Shown piece after piece: positions 37,738 through 49,437 of a stretch of 64,000 bases of DNA. Below the pieces are notes generated by a model that was not told the DNA's origin, made no database searches, and was given only the letters and a program-made list of their open reading frames with translations. Position 1 is the stretch's first letter; each line of letters opens with the position of its first letter. Position numbers and translations under genes: made by a program. Source of the DNA: Hemibagrus wyckioides (lineage: Eukaryota > Chordata > Actinopteri > Siluriformes > Bagridae). The stretch spans positions 7,986,140 through 8,050,139 of the forward strand of contig NC_080716.1 of assembly GCF_019097595.1 (NCBI RefSeq), given 5' to 3'.

Positions 37738-38994
37738 AGCCTTTCTTTGGTTGGTAGTTTAGTTGTATGATAGGGAGAGCTTTAGAGAGAATTGGCAGGT
37801 GACAAAAATTATTATACTGCTTCTTATTATCGTTCTCACTGTATGTCCTATAAGACATGTCTCTGAACGCTTTTTCCTCTTCCTTTTTTTTTTTATTACA
37901 TCCACATATAACACCTGTCAGATATAAGCATTTGTGCTGTCCCTGACAGAAGGTTTAATTGATAGGTGGAGCATTTAATTCCACTGGAAAATTATACCTG
38001 ATTACTCCTCATTAAATATGCTTTCCCTCTTCTCCTAGCAGTTAACCAAATATCCATTCATTAACCCTGATGGATATCCGAATAATAAAATTATGCAGAA
38101 GGGCCATCCCTAGAATGAACGTGTGGGGTTTGTTGATATCTGGGATTAGATGCAATGAGAAGAGTGATGAAAAGCGACAGTGCTACAGGGCACTGTTTTT
38201 TCTTTCTCGGTGCTGTGAGATTGTGACAGCAGAAGGTAAACTGTGGTGGTTTAGCTATTAGGACCTGATGCAAGCAATTTGCAAGCATTTTTCTATCAGT
38301 GTTGTCAGGTTTTATATACTTTGGGAAAAATTTGATTTTCTGTGATGAGACACAGATCATTAGAGGAACTCTAACGTGTTGGTGTGCTGAAGTCATCTCC
38401 AACGTGATTTCTGAAATCATATTCATTTTTTGCAAGCAAACTCAACTTTAATTAAATAAATAAATAAATAAATAATGATCACTCCAAGAGATCACAAATC
38501 TCTTCATTCATTAAAAAAAAACAGATGATAGCCATCAAATTGGACTTTTCCGTAGCCAAAAGCAGCTTCTGATTTTATTTTTATTATTTTTTTTATTTAT
38601 TTGCTTTATTGTTATTCCCATCTGCTATCCCTCATAAAATAAGCAAAGACAAGAATGGCACTAATACTTATTATGGTGGAAGAAAGCTATACAGTGAATA
38701 TGACAGATCAGCTGCAGCTGTGGTTATGCAACTGGAACCCAGACCTCGGGCACAGGGAGAACTGCCTCTCGCTAAGCAATGCATGTCATCAGTGGGGATA
38801 AAAATACTCATTAGTTACAATAACATTGGGTTGCATTTTCGTGGCCGTAATGATGCAACCTATTGTAACAAATGCCCTGTATCACCATTTGATATGCCTG
38901 TGAGCAGCGAGCCTTTGCCACCCGTACACTTCTAATGAGTTTTCACTACTAGGGCTTGAGTTGTGCTGTGTCATGCGACTCGTATGTATTAGCG

Positions 38995-38995
<1 letters not shown>

Positions 38996-39029
<34 letters not shown>
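38996..39029. repeat. (TC)17 microsatellite
   Basis: Uninterrupted TC units. Confidence 0.95.
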
Positions 39030-39036
<7 letters not shown>

Positions 39037-39277
39037 CTCATGCTTTAGCTCCTGACTTTATTAACACACACACAAATAACTAAATTTTAAGATCTGATGT
39101 TGGCTAACGTCATATTTCACGTAAGCATTTTACATAGAGTGCTCTGCTGAGTCGAAAACATGCCGAAACTGTCTTCTCTTTCCTCAGTAAAACAGCAGAC
39201 AACCTATGAATCATGAAAGATTGACAGTTGTGAACGTGTTTTGAACTAACTTCGCTGACATCAAGTGAGAATGCGTG

Positions 39278-40650
39278 CAGTCAGGTCCATAAATATTTGG
39301 ATAGATTATTTTTTAGCTGTCTGCTACAGTATATTTTAGTTGAAATGAAGTAATGAACTCTTTTCTGCTTAGCTGTTCTGTGGCTAGGTGTGTTAGTTAC
39401 AAATAAATAGATAAAAGATAGAAGTTACTATTTATCCCTAACTTATATCCCTAATGAGCAAGCCTGAGGCGATGCTGGCAAGGAAAAACTCCCTGAGATG
39501 ATATGAGTAAGAACCCTTGAGAGGAACCAGGCTCAGAAGGGAACCTCATCCTCATTTGGGTGACACTGGACAGTAAATAATGTACTTGTTGATAATGTCC
39601 TTTCTACAACAGCAACCAAGAGCTCTTCAGTAACTAATAGGTCAGTGTAGTTTCTGAGTCCATTATAGACTTAGCAGTAACTCCTTCCTACTGAAAGCTG
39701 ACAGATGCAACGGCAGTTCAGAGACGATGTGATAAGTCTCCAAGTACTTTTATCCACAGCAGTCCCCTGGGTCACAGGCTGTCCACGCAGATCTATCCAC
39801 AGCAGCAGTGAGTACCACCAAGCATCGAGACTCCAGCCAGGTGTAGAGCGTCAGGATGGATCAGGCAGGTCCAGAAAGAAAGAAGTTCTCACACTGGAAA
39901 CTCAGAACCCTGGGAGCTCGGGAGTGGGATGTATAGCTCGACAGAGAAAATGAGTGTGCTGGTGAGCTTAAAAACACCAAAAGCCTGAAACCACCTGTGG
40001 TGAGTGACAGAAGAATTCTTGTTCTGGTTGAAAAACTCCTCAAGGACAGCCTCCAGGAAGTAGATGTATCTGTTTCAACGATCACGAGAAGGCTTCATCG
40101 GCGTAAAAAAGAAAACGACTATTGTGTCTGAACACCTCATATTATTGTGTGAATATTTATACCTGCCATTGTATTTATTGATGATGTGACTGCTGAGTAA
40201 AGCAGTAGTATGCATTTTGAAGTGTATGGAGCTGTATAATCTGCTCAGATTCAGACAAATGCTTTACAGCTCATTGGATGGCACTCCACAGTGCAGATGG
40301 ACAATGGCCTGAAGCCTACTTTGAAAAAAGTGGAATATTCATCTGACCAGAATCCAATTAAGAATGTATTTCACTTCCTGAAGGCAAAACGCCTCAAACA
40401 ATGAATAATAAAGGTCTGGAGAGCATCACCAGGGGAGAAACCCAGCGTCTGGTGATGTCTGTAAGTTCTAAACTTCATGCAGTCATTGACTGAACATGAT
40501 TTTAAACCAAGAATTAAAGGTAGTTTCATTTAATTGTTAACTTTTGGTCCCTTTTAAAAAAGTATAAAAATTGCTGCAATTTAATTTTGAAACACTCAAA
40601 AGAAAGCCCACAAATCTAATCCAAAATAAAATAACTTTTTTCATGGTATC
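39278..40650 (+). mobile_element. decayed Tc1/mariner-type transposon with a nested repeat
   Basis: The left end CAGTCAGGTCCATAAATATTTGG is a known fish transposon terminus. Transposase-coding traces lie at about 39955-40130 (acagaagaattcttgttctg, gtatctgtttcaacgatcac) and 40260-40510 (agatggacaatggcctgaag, gaaacccagcgtctggtgat). The right inverted repeat is not found. A copy of family A sits inside at 39430-39955. No intact reading frame remains. Confidence 0.72.
39430..39955 (-). repeat. interspersed repeat family A, reversed copy nested in a transposon
   Basis: In reverse order: ATTTATCCCTAACTTATATC, CTAATGAGCAAGCCTGAGGC, CTTGAGAGGAACCAGGCTCA, GGGAACCTCATCCTC and TTTGGGTGACACTGGACAGT. It continues into a less clear part (ctgtccacgcagatctatcc). 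The right limit is approximate. Confidence 0.7.
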
Positions 40651-40726
40651 TACCAGGGGCTTGGGGCTGGGGACGTAACTTCCAATCATCTATAGTTTAT
40701 TTGTAAATGCTAGACAAGATCTTTTC

Positions 40727-41090
40727 GTGACATATATTTTCCGATTCGAAGAAGAAGAATGTTAAAAAGGTATACATGTAATCCTTAATACGTCTGTATT
40801 AAACCAGACAATAGGAAGCTTTTTTGTTATCCCAAGAACATGGTGGTTACAGTAAAACCCTGTATATACAGCACCGAAACTCATGACTGATGTTCATTTT
40901 GTTCCCAAACCAAGGACATTTATTTAATTAATGATCTGAAAGCAAAGAGTTGTGTTTTCTGGATAAAGAAGGAAAGAGTAACTAGACAGAGGGAGAAGGT
41001 TCCAGCATTTCAGGGCCATGATGCATCACTATAATCCATCAAACAAGGAACACCAGCAAACACATTGTTGCCTCTCTGGCTCTGATCTTC
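40727..41090. repeat. local duplication, left copy
   Basis: Shares with 42705-43062 the ordered words ATGTAATCCTTAATAC, TGGTGGTTAC, TAAAACCCTGT, CATGACTGATGTT, AGAAGGAAAGAGTA, CTAGACAGAGG, GGGCCATGATGC, CTATAATCCA and CTCTCTGGCTCT. The orientation is the same, with small indels. Confidence 0.85.
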
Positions 41091-42704
41091 CTCTCTGCTA
41101 ATGGAAGAGGGACCCAAGATGTTATAAGGAAGGAGAGATGCACTTCAGAACAGAAGCTGTTCATGAGAGTAAAAACCGTGAGTCGACTCCCAGTCGGCTG
41201 GAAGAATCAGCACTACGAGATGTACAGTATGTCGTGACTGCATAGCAAGTTGGATTTTGGCTGCTCAGATAAGACGAGCGAGTTCGTTTGCAAAAGCTTA
41301 GGGGAATGCCAGATGGCTTTGACTAGAACACTGCCAAACATTATGGAATATGACCTTAATGAGGACACAGAAAGCAAAATCGCTCTACCAAAAATTGTCA
41401 GAAATTGACAGCTGCACAAATATTAGAATGCTAGATTCTGTCAGCGAGGGTGCCTTCGTTCCCGACATCTCAGGTGCAAAGCCTAACAGTATTTTTTTCC
41501 CTTTCATTTAATCCATTTTAACAAGTTTAGAAACTCCATCCTCACTTACACCAAGCAACTGAACTCGGGTCTGGTAAAAATCTGGGCTCTTGGTTCTCAT
41601 CCAAGTGAATCCTGGTTCAGTTTGTTACATGGCGAGAGCAGATTTATAATGCTTCAGTCAAGTTTCCCATTCTGACATTTGTCTTTTCAGCTCTACCAAC
41701 TTGAATAAACTTGTAGAAGCTGCTGCTACCTGATTTGCATCTCGGCTCAATTTGTTAGATTTACAGCAGTCTGGGACTGCATGCAGAGGCTGATGCAGGT
41801 TTTTTCATGTGGAAAAAGAAAGAACATCTTTTCTAGCAGAACATGAATTTATATCTAACGTGCCTATAGATTAATACACATGAATTTGTTTTCTTTTGAA
41901 TTGCTACATCAGGTCTATTTGAGTACTAGAAATAAACCCAGATATCAAGAGTGCACACAACTTCCTGCTGGTGAGGTTATAAAATGATTTTTTTTTTTTT
42001 TTTTATCAGACTTTGGCCTTTAGACAGCTTAAGCCCGCAGTCTCTATGCCCTTATGTAATATCATTGCTTTCTGTAACACAAAAACGACCGGACCATCTA
42101 TTACTGATAGTTGATTTTACTTATTGCAAGTTTTATGGGGCTTCCCAAGTGCATATTTTTTGTTCTGCAGCATCGTTAGGCAGATGCACCTCTAATTTAT
42201 CTCCACTCAGTCGAGTTGTTTACTCAGATCTTGAATAACTTCAGTCTGGCTGTGAAGGCTAACCTTTTATTCGCTCCCTTACATGGAAGTACAGTGTTTG
42301 AGGGCAAACTGTGGTGTGTCAAAATTTACGACGTAAATAAAAGACTAGCTTTCCTACATGCAGTTCAATATGATTCATCATTTACACTCGTTTTTATTTC
42401 ATTCTGAGTACACAAAGTGAAGAATTTGACGAAACAAAAACAATCAAATAAATAAATCCAACAATGGACAAACCTGGTATAAAAACAGCTCAAGTGGGAT
42501 GACTAGTTTCCATGAGTAATTTCCAGATAATTATCAGAGACTCACTGTATTTGATCGGATAACAGCAATATGTTAGGTGCTGTTTGTAGGCGGTTTGTCC
42601 TTGTTGCTTTTAAACCCATTATTATAAATCCATTAGCTTTCTAGCTTTGAGTCATTAATAATTCCCACTTGTTACTTTTCCTCATTCACCCTTTAATTAC
42701 TGGA

Positions 42705-43062
42705 CGTAACATATATGTACTACGAAGAACAAAGAAAGTAAAATATATATGTAATCCTTAATACCGTAATTAGCTAAAAACGAACATTTTTCTTACCACA
42801 AGATCCTGGTGGTTACCTTAAAACCCTGTGTATACTCACACTCAGGGTTGAGCTTTAAGTGTTTTGTGATTAAAGCTTATAGCTACAGCACCCAAACCCA
42901 TGACTGATGTTAATTTTGTTCCAAAACCAAAAATATTTTTAGTTAATTAAGAGTTGTTTTTAAAAGAAGGAAAGAGTAGCTAGACAGAGGTAGAAAGTTC
43001 TATTGTTTTGGGCCATGATGCTTTACTATAATCCACCAGCGATGCTCTCTGGCTCTCATTTA
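42705..43062. repeat. local duplication, right copy
   Basis: Second copy of the block at 40727-41090, about 1.97 kb downstream. It has a 45-base insertion near 42835-42885 and lacks a segment near its right end. No coding sequence. Confidence 0.85.
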
Positions 43063-44663
43063 AGATTGAAGGTGAATACATGTTTCCTCCTAGACACATG
43101 AATCCACACCATCTTTTCAACCTGCTGCTCATGCCATGTCATAGGCTCACAGATAACTGTGATTGATTGACAGGGGTGAGAGTACTCTTACCCACTGATC
43201 TAAGGCAGTTTTGCTCTCGTGATGACTCTGTCATCATCCAAAGTCAAACTCATGATGCCTGCTTTTCCAGGGTGTTTAGATCTTGGCAATCTTTACACTA
43301 TGTTGAGTGTCAGTAGCACTACAGGTATAACAACAAACCCTTGCTCAGTCTTCTTCTGGACTCCATCAATACAGCGGCAAAATATCATCAGGTATCCAGA
43401 ACCAACCCTACTTAGCTTTGTCACGTTTCGACGCGATACACTTTATTAGCAGGCTAAGAGAGCAAGTACAGATTTTGTGTTTGGCCACGCGGCAGCAAAC
43501 CTCACACAGTCGGGAGACTTGCACTTGGCATAGCAGCATAGCGAGGTGTGATGGATCATTTCCTCTGGGAGGATGCCATTATCCTCCTTCTGAGAGAAAA
43601 GTTGCAGGAGCTTATTTCAGCGAGGGTGCTTAAGACTTGGTCAGGAGCAGAAGAGGGAAGGATAAAAATGTGTTGATTCTACTTGATAATGCTTTTGAAA
43701 CTAAGCTAAGAAATAATTCAAAGCAAATGATAGCAAGTGAACCTGCTTACTCTGTAAAGACTACACTCTTAGCACATACACACACAGGCAGCAATGTTTT
43801 TTTTATTTTTTGAACTCAAGATGCACTGCGTTGATTACTAGTGGGCGTATGCTCCGTGATTCCACTTGTCGTGCCTGGTTAGTGTACTTCAGGCACATAA
43901 ACTACATAGACAGCTACAAGACTTATACAAAAGCAGTGTTAAGTGGTGCGCTTAGGTTTCCATTTTCATTTGATTAAAACGTTATTAAAGTACGCTAATT
44001 GAAACGTAATCATACTGTTACATTCGAACAGTGATCTGTACGGATTCGTAGCAGCATAGAACGAAGCAAAAACTGCTTAAATATGAAGCAAAATTAAACA
44101 TGCCAATTTAAACATTAGCTCTCTAGCTAAGGTGGTTATTTCTAAAGTGCAGGATTTGTCTTTTTATTTCAATTTCTGCAGTTAGCAAGTTGTTCTGTGA
44201 AAGTCACTCATCCGTCTGTACCTCATATGTGCTTTTGAATCCTCCGAAATACTGAGTTAGAGTTTCATATCTGCAGCTCTCAATTACTACAGTGATTTTT
44301 TTTTTTATCAGTGAGAAAAGGCTGTCTGAATGCAGTAGAAGTAAAAAGATCACACACGTTGCTATGCTTTGCTAATGTATTAGTATGCTAGCATGTTAGC
44401 TCATGAACGAAATGCTTAGCCTGTTTTTTTTCTTTTTTGGTATCTCCTTATTCATAAGAGCTACTTTTACAAAGAGGGAGTGTGGGTTTAATTACATTTA
44501 CATTTGTATTATACTTCACATAATATAATGATGAAACTTTATTATTCAGACTGGCTGAAAGAAAGTTTGATAAACAGACATATGGAATTGAGAGCCTTGA
44601 TACTTTACACTGTATTGTTATACCCCAGCACTGCGATTATCAAGAAGATTTGACTAGAAATGA

Positions 44664-44950
44664 TCATCCATCCACCCTTTCCCTGTAGCGCTTAACCTAC
44701 AAAGGGTTGCAGAGAGCCTAGAGTCCAGCCCAGGGTACTTGGGACAAGTGAGGGACCTTGGATGGGGTGCCAATCTATTGTAGGGCAGAATCTCACATAC
44801 ACACATGCACACTGCAGACAATTTAGAGATGCCACTCAGCCTACCAACATGTCTTTGGACTAAGGGAAGAAAATCTGAGTACCTGGAGGAAACCCCCAAA
44901 GCACATACAAGTTGGAGGTGGGAATCAAACCCACAGCCCTGTAGGGGTCA
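44664..44950 (-). mobile_element. SINE with (GGAT)n tail, minus strand
   Basis: Begins ATCATCCATCCACCC (reversed tail), then GTAGCGCTTAACCTACAAAG, GATGGGGTGCCAATCTATTG, GACAATTTAGAGATGCCACT, ATGTCTTTGGACTAAGGG, TACCTGGAGGAAACCCCC and ATCAAACCCACAGCCCTGTA. A near full-length copy of the family at 25469. Confidence 0.9.
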
Positions 44951-46194
44951 TGGTTAAGGGGATGGTGAGGGTTCTTTGGCTAATTGCGTCAGTAATAGAT
45001 CATAATTAGCAGGATATAATTTGCATTGTTCTTGATGACTATTGTCATAGTCATATGTGCATATTTTAACATTTAACCTCTTTGTTCAAGATGGAAACAT
45101 TCAAAAATATGAGATCACAGTCAAGAGCCCATTCTTTCTTCATTCTTCAGTTTTTTTTTTAACATTTCTTTACACACAAGGTTTTCATCTTTTCCAGTTT
45201 GGTATCAATCACAGTTTGGTAAAAAGTAATCCTCGGCTTGTCCCCCTGTATGTTTCCTTTATCGAATGGGAATTAATGACTGCACAGGAAACACTGCAGT
45301 ATATTTGTAAAGTAAAGGCCCTAGAGGCTTTGGGTCACATGTGAATAACATAGTAATGAGGATGAAAATTGGTTCCTCATTTCCCTTTGAACCACCAAAC
45401 AGTGCAGAGCCGGATAAAACATTCTCCTGCTCAGTACCTCTGGAGCTTCAGTTGATAAAACATAGAAAATAACTCTAATGAAGACAGCAAAGAGCTCTCG
45501 CCGGCACCGTAACTGTGTTTAAATGAGGCTGCTTCCTATGGGGCCGCACATTTTCTACAAGACTGTCCTCTCTTGATGACCTGTCTGCCTTCCTGTGTGC
45601 TCAGCGGCTTCACTCCACCATCATCCCGTGGTTAATGGGTTCGCAGGATTAATGCTGTCATATTGGAGCAGCAGAGCTGTGGTAAGATTATGGGCATGGA
45701 ATCAATGAATGCCAAACATGACAAGACAGACGGAGGAAGAAAATTGCTCCTCGTCCTGAATTTACACAGGTGGCTATTAGGATGTCTATGCATGAACTAA
45801 CCGGATCAGCAAACTCCTGCAAATGACGAATGACACAACAGGAGTATGTTATTGGCAGCTGGAAAGGAAGTACAAAATAGTATTTTTTGGCTAAATGAGG
45901 CGTATACAGGTAAGCATATATCTGCAAGAGCCACTATACAGTGAGTATTTGGAAAGTTTTGTAGGTTATTTAACATACTTCCAACGTATGTGTTTGCATA
46001 TGCACATTGACTTTTGACTTTGTACATATAAATATAAAAAGGTGTGTGTTTATAAGATTTATAACCACTTTGTTGTGAAAACATCATTTTCAATTTCCCA
46101 ACACTCAAAATATCATAATCCTCCATAGATTTAGAAGAGAATTTAAGTCAGAAGATTAGGGTCATGTGAGCTCTTTATGAGTTAGTTTGACTGT

Positions 46195-46540
46195 ATGTTT
46201 GGGATGGTCAAGTACCTTGGCTTGATCAATAGCAGCGACACTGATTCGTTCTCAGATGCCAGAGCCTTGGGCATACCAGATGGGACCGCACAATGAACAA
46301 CAACATCAGGAAGCAGATGGGATTGGTGCAGATCGTCAATCAGATGCTGGAGGCGAGATTATGGTGGTATGGGCATGTCATTCAAAGGGGTGAAGAGTCA
46401 ATAACCAGGACGGCTCACGCCTGAGCCCACGAGGAAAGTGTGGAAGGAAAGTGACCATGAGGAAGACTGAAGAAACGATGGCTCGTCTGGATCAAGGAGG
46501 ACATGAAACAAATTAATGTTATGCAATGAGTATGCCCTCG
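46195..46540 (+). pseudogene. non-LTR retrotransposon fragment, C-terminal region (RTE-like)
   Basis: VKYLGLINSS is read at 46207-46236. After a frameshift, 46308 onward reads RKQMGLVQIVNQMLEARLWW and YGHVIQRGEESITR, then a stop. The same frame later gives KRWLVWIKEDMK at 46473-46508. KYLG, RL.W.GHV.R and RW…I..D are the usual order at the C-terminus of RTE-type ORFs. Frameshifted and stopped; no reverse transcriptase core remains. Confidence 0.72.
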
Positions 46541-46749
46541 ATTGTGCCAAATGTAGACATTTGTGCCAAATAGTGGATCCTTCTTCAGCATGGGACTAGA
46601 GAAAAAAGAAAAGAGAGACTGTATGTTTGGGATTGATGTCATGTTAAAGCATCCGTCTTCTCCTCAATTTAAATGTCTTGGCTGAGATTGAGATTAAATT
46701 CTCCCATAATATGTCCTGATAGTTTTAGAATTTCTCTATTAATGTTCAC

Positions 46750-46918
46750 TACTGATCAGAAGGTTGTGAGCTTGAATCCCAGGTCCACCAAGCTGTCCCT
46801 GCTGGGCCCCTGAGCAAGACCCTTAACCCTCAGTTGCTCAGTTGTATAAAAGAAATAAAGTTGCTCTGGATAAGGGCGTCTGCTTAATGCCATAAATGTG
46901 AATGTAAATGTTTCCTTT
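46750..46918 (+). mobile_element. tRNA-derived SINE, 5'-truncated
   Basis: CTACTGATCAGAAGGTTGTG, B-box-like GAGCTTGAATCCC, CTGAGCAAGACCCTTAACCC and the tail TTGCTCTGGATAAGGGCGTC. Same family as 6737-6920. Confidence 0.87.
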
Positions 46919-47974
46919 AGTGAAGTGTAATGCCCCAGTAGCATTTGTAGACTAACAGCTGTGTATCATGATGTGTGAGCCTCTCTACTTCATTGTGTGT
47001 ATGACGTTTGTAGCATCGTACAGAGCCGTTCTTTCTCTAAACATGACGAGCTGAATTACTGCCATAGTGTTAAAGTTAAATGCTGGGTTCCCTCAGACAT
47101 TCTTTATCATTAATCTAAAACCATGGTGTAGTTGTTAGAAATTTGTTTTAATTTAACAGTATGGAATTTACCCACATTAATTTGTTACAGGGTTATGATT
47201 AGTAATATTACCTGTTATAATTCTGTATATAGTAGTTCATGTTCTTTGTATTTTTAGACACATTTTCAGCACTTAATTTGTCCTTTAGTTTTTGCTCCAC
47301 CGTCAAGAAGCACTGGGACACGGATCTTGTTACTTTTCTCAGCGTTCCAAAAAGTGTACATGGTCCAAAAATGCAGTTTTCAGCACAGAGAGAATGAACA
47401 GGGAATAAAACTCGGTTGTCACAGCTCCGATGTCGTTCACCGGACATGCTCCTATTACATATCCTCTCGTACATCTTAGGAAGTAGACCTGCCATATACA
47501 CATCGTTTTTGTTTTTACAGGAAATATCCAGAAAATTATATTTTGGCCTTGTATACAATAACAGGAAATTGTTGACCCCTCACCAACTTCCACACTGTCA
47601 GTGACACACACATGAATTACTTGTGCAAGTGTTTGGCTTGATCCAGAGAATCAGGAAATCCATTTGAGAACTGATCCTACGCATGCAATATCCTGTGAGG
47701 TTTACCAATAAACACTAATGTAAAATGAGTCCAGAAGCGCAAACAGGTAAATCGAGACACTACCTTCAGCACCTAACCAGTTCCGCACCGCTTGAATCAC
47801 AGACACGGATCGTACCTCATATCGCTCAGAATTCTCAGGAGGTGTGTGCGATTACTTTTCTTGCTGTTCCCACATAAATCTCATATGAAATTCCTGATCA
47901 AATTTCCCGCATACACACAATTTGAGAAATCAGTAGCAAGACCCAGCAGGCCATAAACAGAGTGTAATCACCAA

Positions 47975-48320
47975 ACTACTGCAGCCATGTCATACATCAA
48001 AACCATCAGCTCAGTGAGGAGAACTGCATTATGGGTGATGACAATACCCTCCTCGAATCAGTGTGCAGAATTGCATTGTGGGTTACACAGTGTCACATGC
48101 ACTTCACCACAAAACTGACTGTAACCACAACACAACTCGTTCCATAGACATGAGCTCGTAACGCTAAGGCTGAGGAGAATTGTATTATGGGTATTCTAGT
48201 GATGTCTTATTCGCACAACCCCAGAACAATTAGAAACAATCTGAAATGATCACAACATAGACATGTGATACAGTAAAACACCCGGCTCAGCGAGGAGAAT
48301 TACATGTATTATGATTCTGC
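47975..48320. repeat. degenerate tandem array, units about 120-155 bp
   Basis: GCTCAGTGAGGAGAACTGC + ATTATGGGT (48009), GGCTGAGGAGAATTGT + ATTATGGGT (48168) and GGCTCAGCGAGGAGAATTAC (48284) recur, each preceded by a CATGT/ACATGAG word. A weaker partial unit lies at 48065. No coding potential. Confidence 0.65.
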
Positions 48321-48909
48321 GTATGTAATGACATCATGTCCATAAATCCAATTATGTTAAAAATACAATTATGTTAAATACAACCGTTAAGTCTGCTGAT
48401 ATGGGTCAAATTAATTATTCTCAACGAGTGCTTACACACAGCTCTTTCTGCTGACCAGCATGTGCAGCTGCATGTTGTATTTTGTCTGCAAAATAAACTA
48501 AAAGTATTACATCAGTTTGCTATTTTGTGTTAAGAAATCTGCTATGGATCTTTGTGTAAGAATTCGCTGTTCAAGAGAAGTATTGTCTCTACCATGTCCT
48601 CTCTGAGCTAAAAAAAAAAAAACGAAACACCCAAATTAAAAAATTTAAAATTTAAAGATCAATATTAGATTAATATAAGGCTTTTGAATGATTTTGTTAT
48701 TATGACCATGAATAGCATTCCATAGTATATTTTTTTTGTCTGTTGACCAAAACATGTATATCAGGATAAATCTTTCAGTCTGTGGAATTAATTTTTATAG
48801 TCAGAACTAAACAGGGACATGGCTTTCTGTGGCTGCTCTGAATACAGCTCAGTTCAGTGGTAACTTCCTTCCTGTGTTTAATTTAAGTCTGAATGCTTCC
48901 CAGGATGTA

Positions 48910-49437
48910 CACTGATCAGGCATGACATTATGAACACTAAGAGTTGAAGTGAATAAGACTGATTATCTCCTCATCATGTCACCTGTTAGTGGGTAGGTTT
49001 TAGGGAGCAAGTGAACATTTTGTCCTCAAAGTTGATGTGTTAGAAGCAGGAAAAATGGGCAAGCGTAAGGAGTTAGAGAAGGGCCAAATTATAATGGCTA
49101 GACGATTGGATCAGAGCATCTCCAAAACTGCAGCTCTTATGGGGTGTTCCCGGTCTGCAGTGGTCAGTATCTATGAAAGTGGTCCAAGCAATGAACAGTG
49201 ATGAACCGGTGACAGGGTCATGGGCAGCCAAGGCTCATTGATACACTTGGGGAGCAAAGGCTGGCCCGTGTGATCCGATCCAGCAGATGAGCTACTGTTG
49301 CTCAAACGGCTGAAGAAGGTAATACTGGTTCTAATAGAAAGGTGTCAGAAAACACAGTGCATGACGGGTCAGGGCTGATTCGGCAACAAAAGGGGGACCA
49401 ACACAATATTAGGTCATAATGTTATGCCTGATTGGTG
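48910..49437 (+). mobile_element. Tc1-like MITE with complete ends
   Basis: CACTGATCAGGCATGACATT on the left and the matching ATGCCTGATTGGTG on the right, with TA at 48908-48909 and 49438-49439. It is 528 bp. A transposase start remains at 49055-49201: [20 protein letters not shown], then a helix-turn-helix-like [18 protein letters not shown], ending in an early stop. Same family as 63070-63800. Confidence 0.92.
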
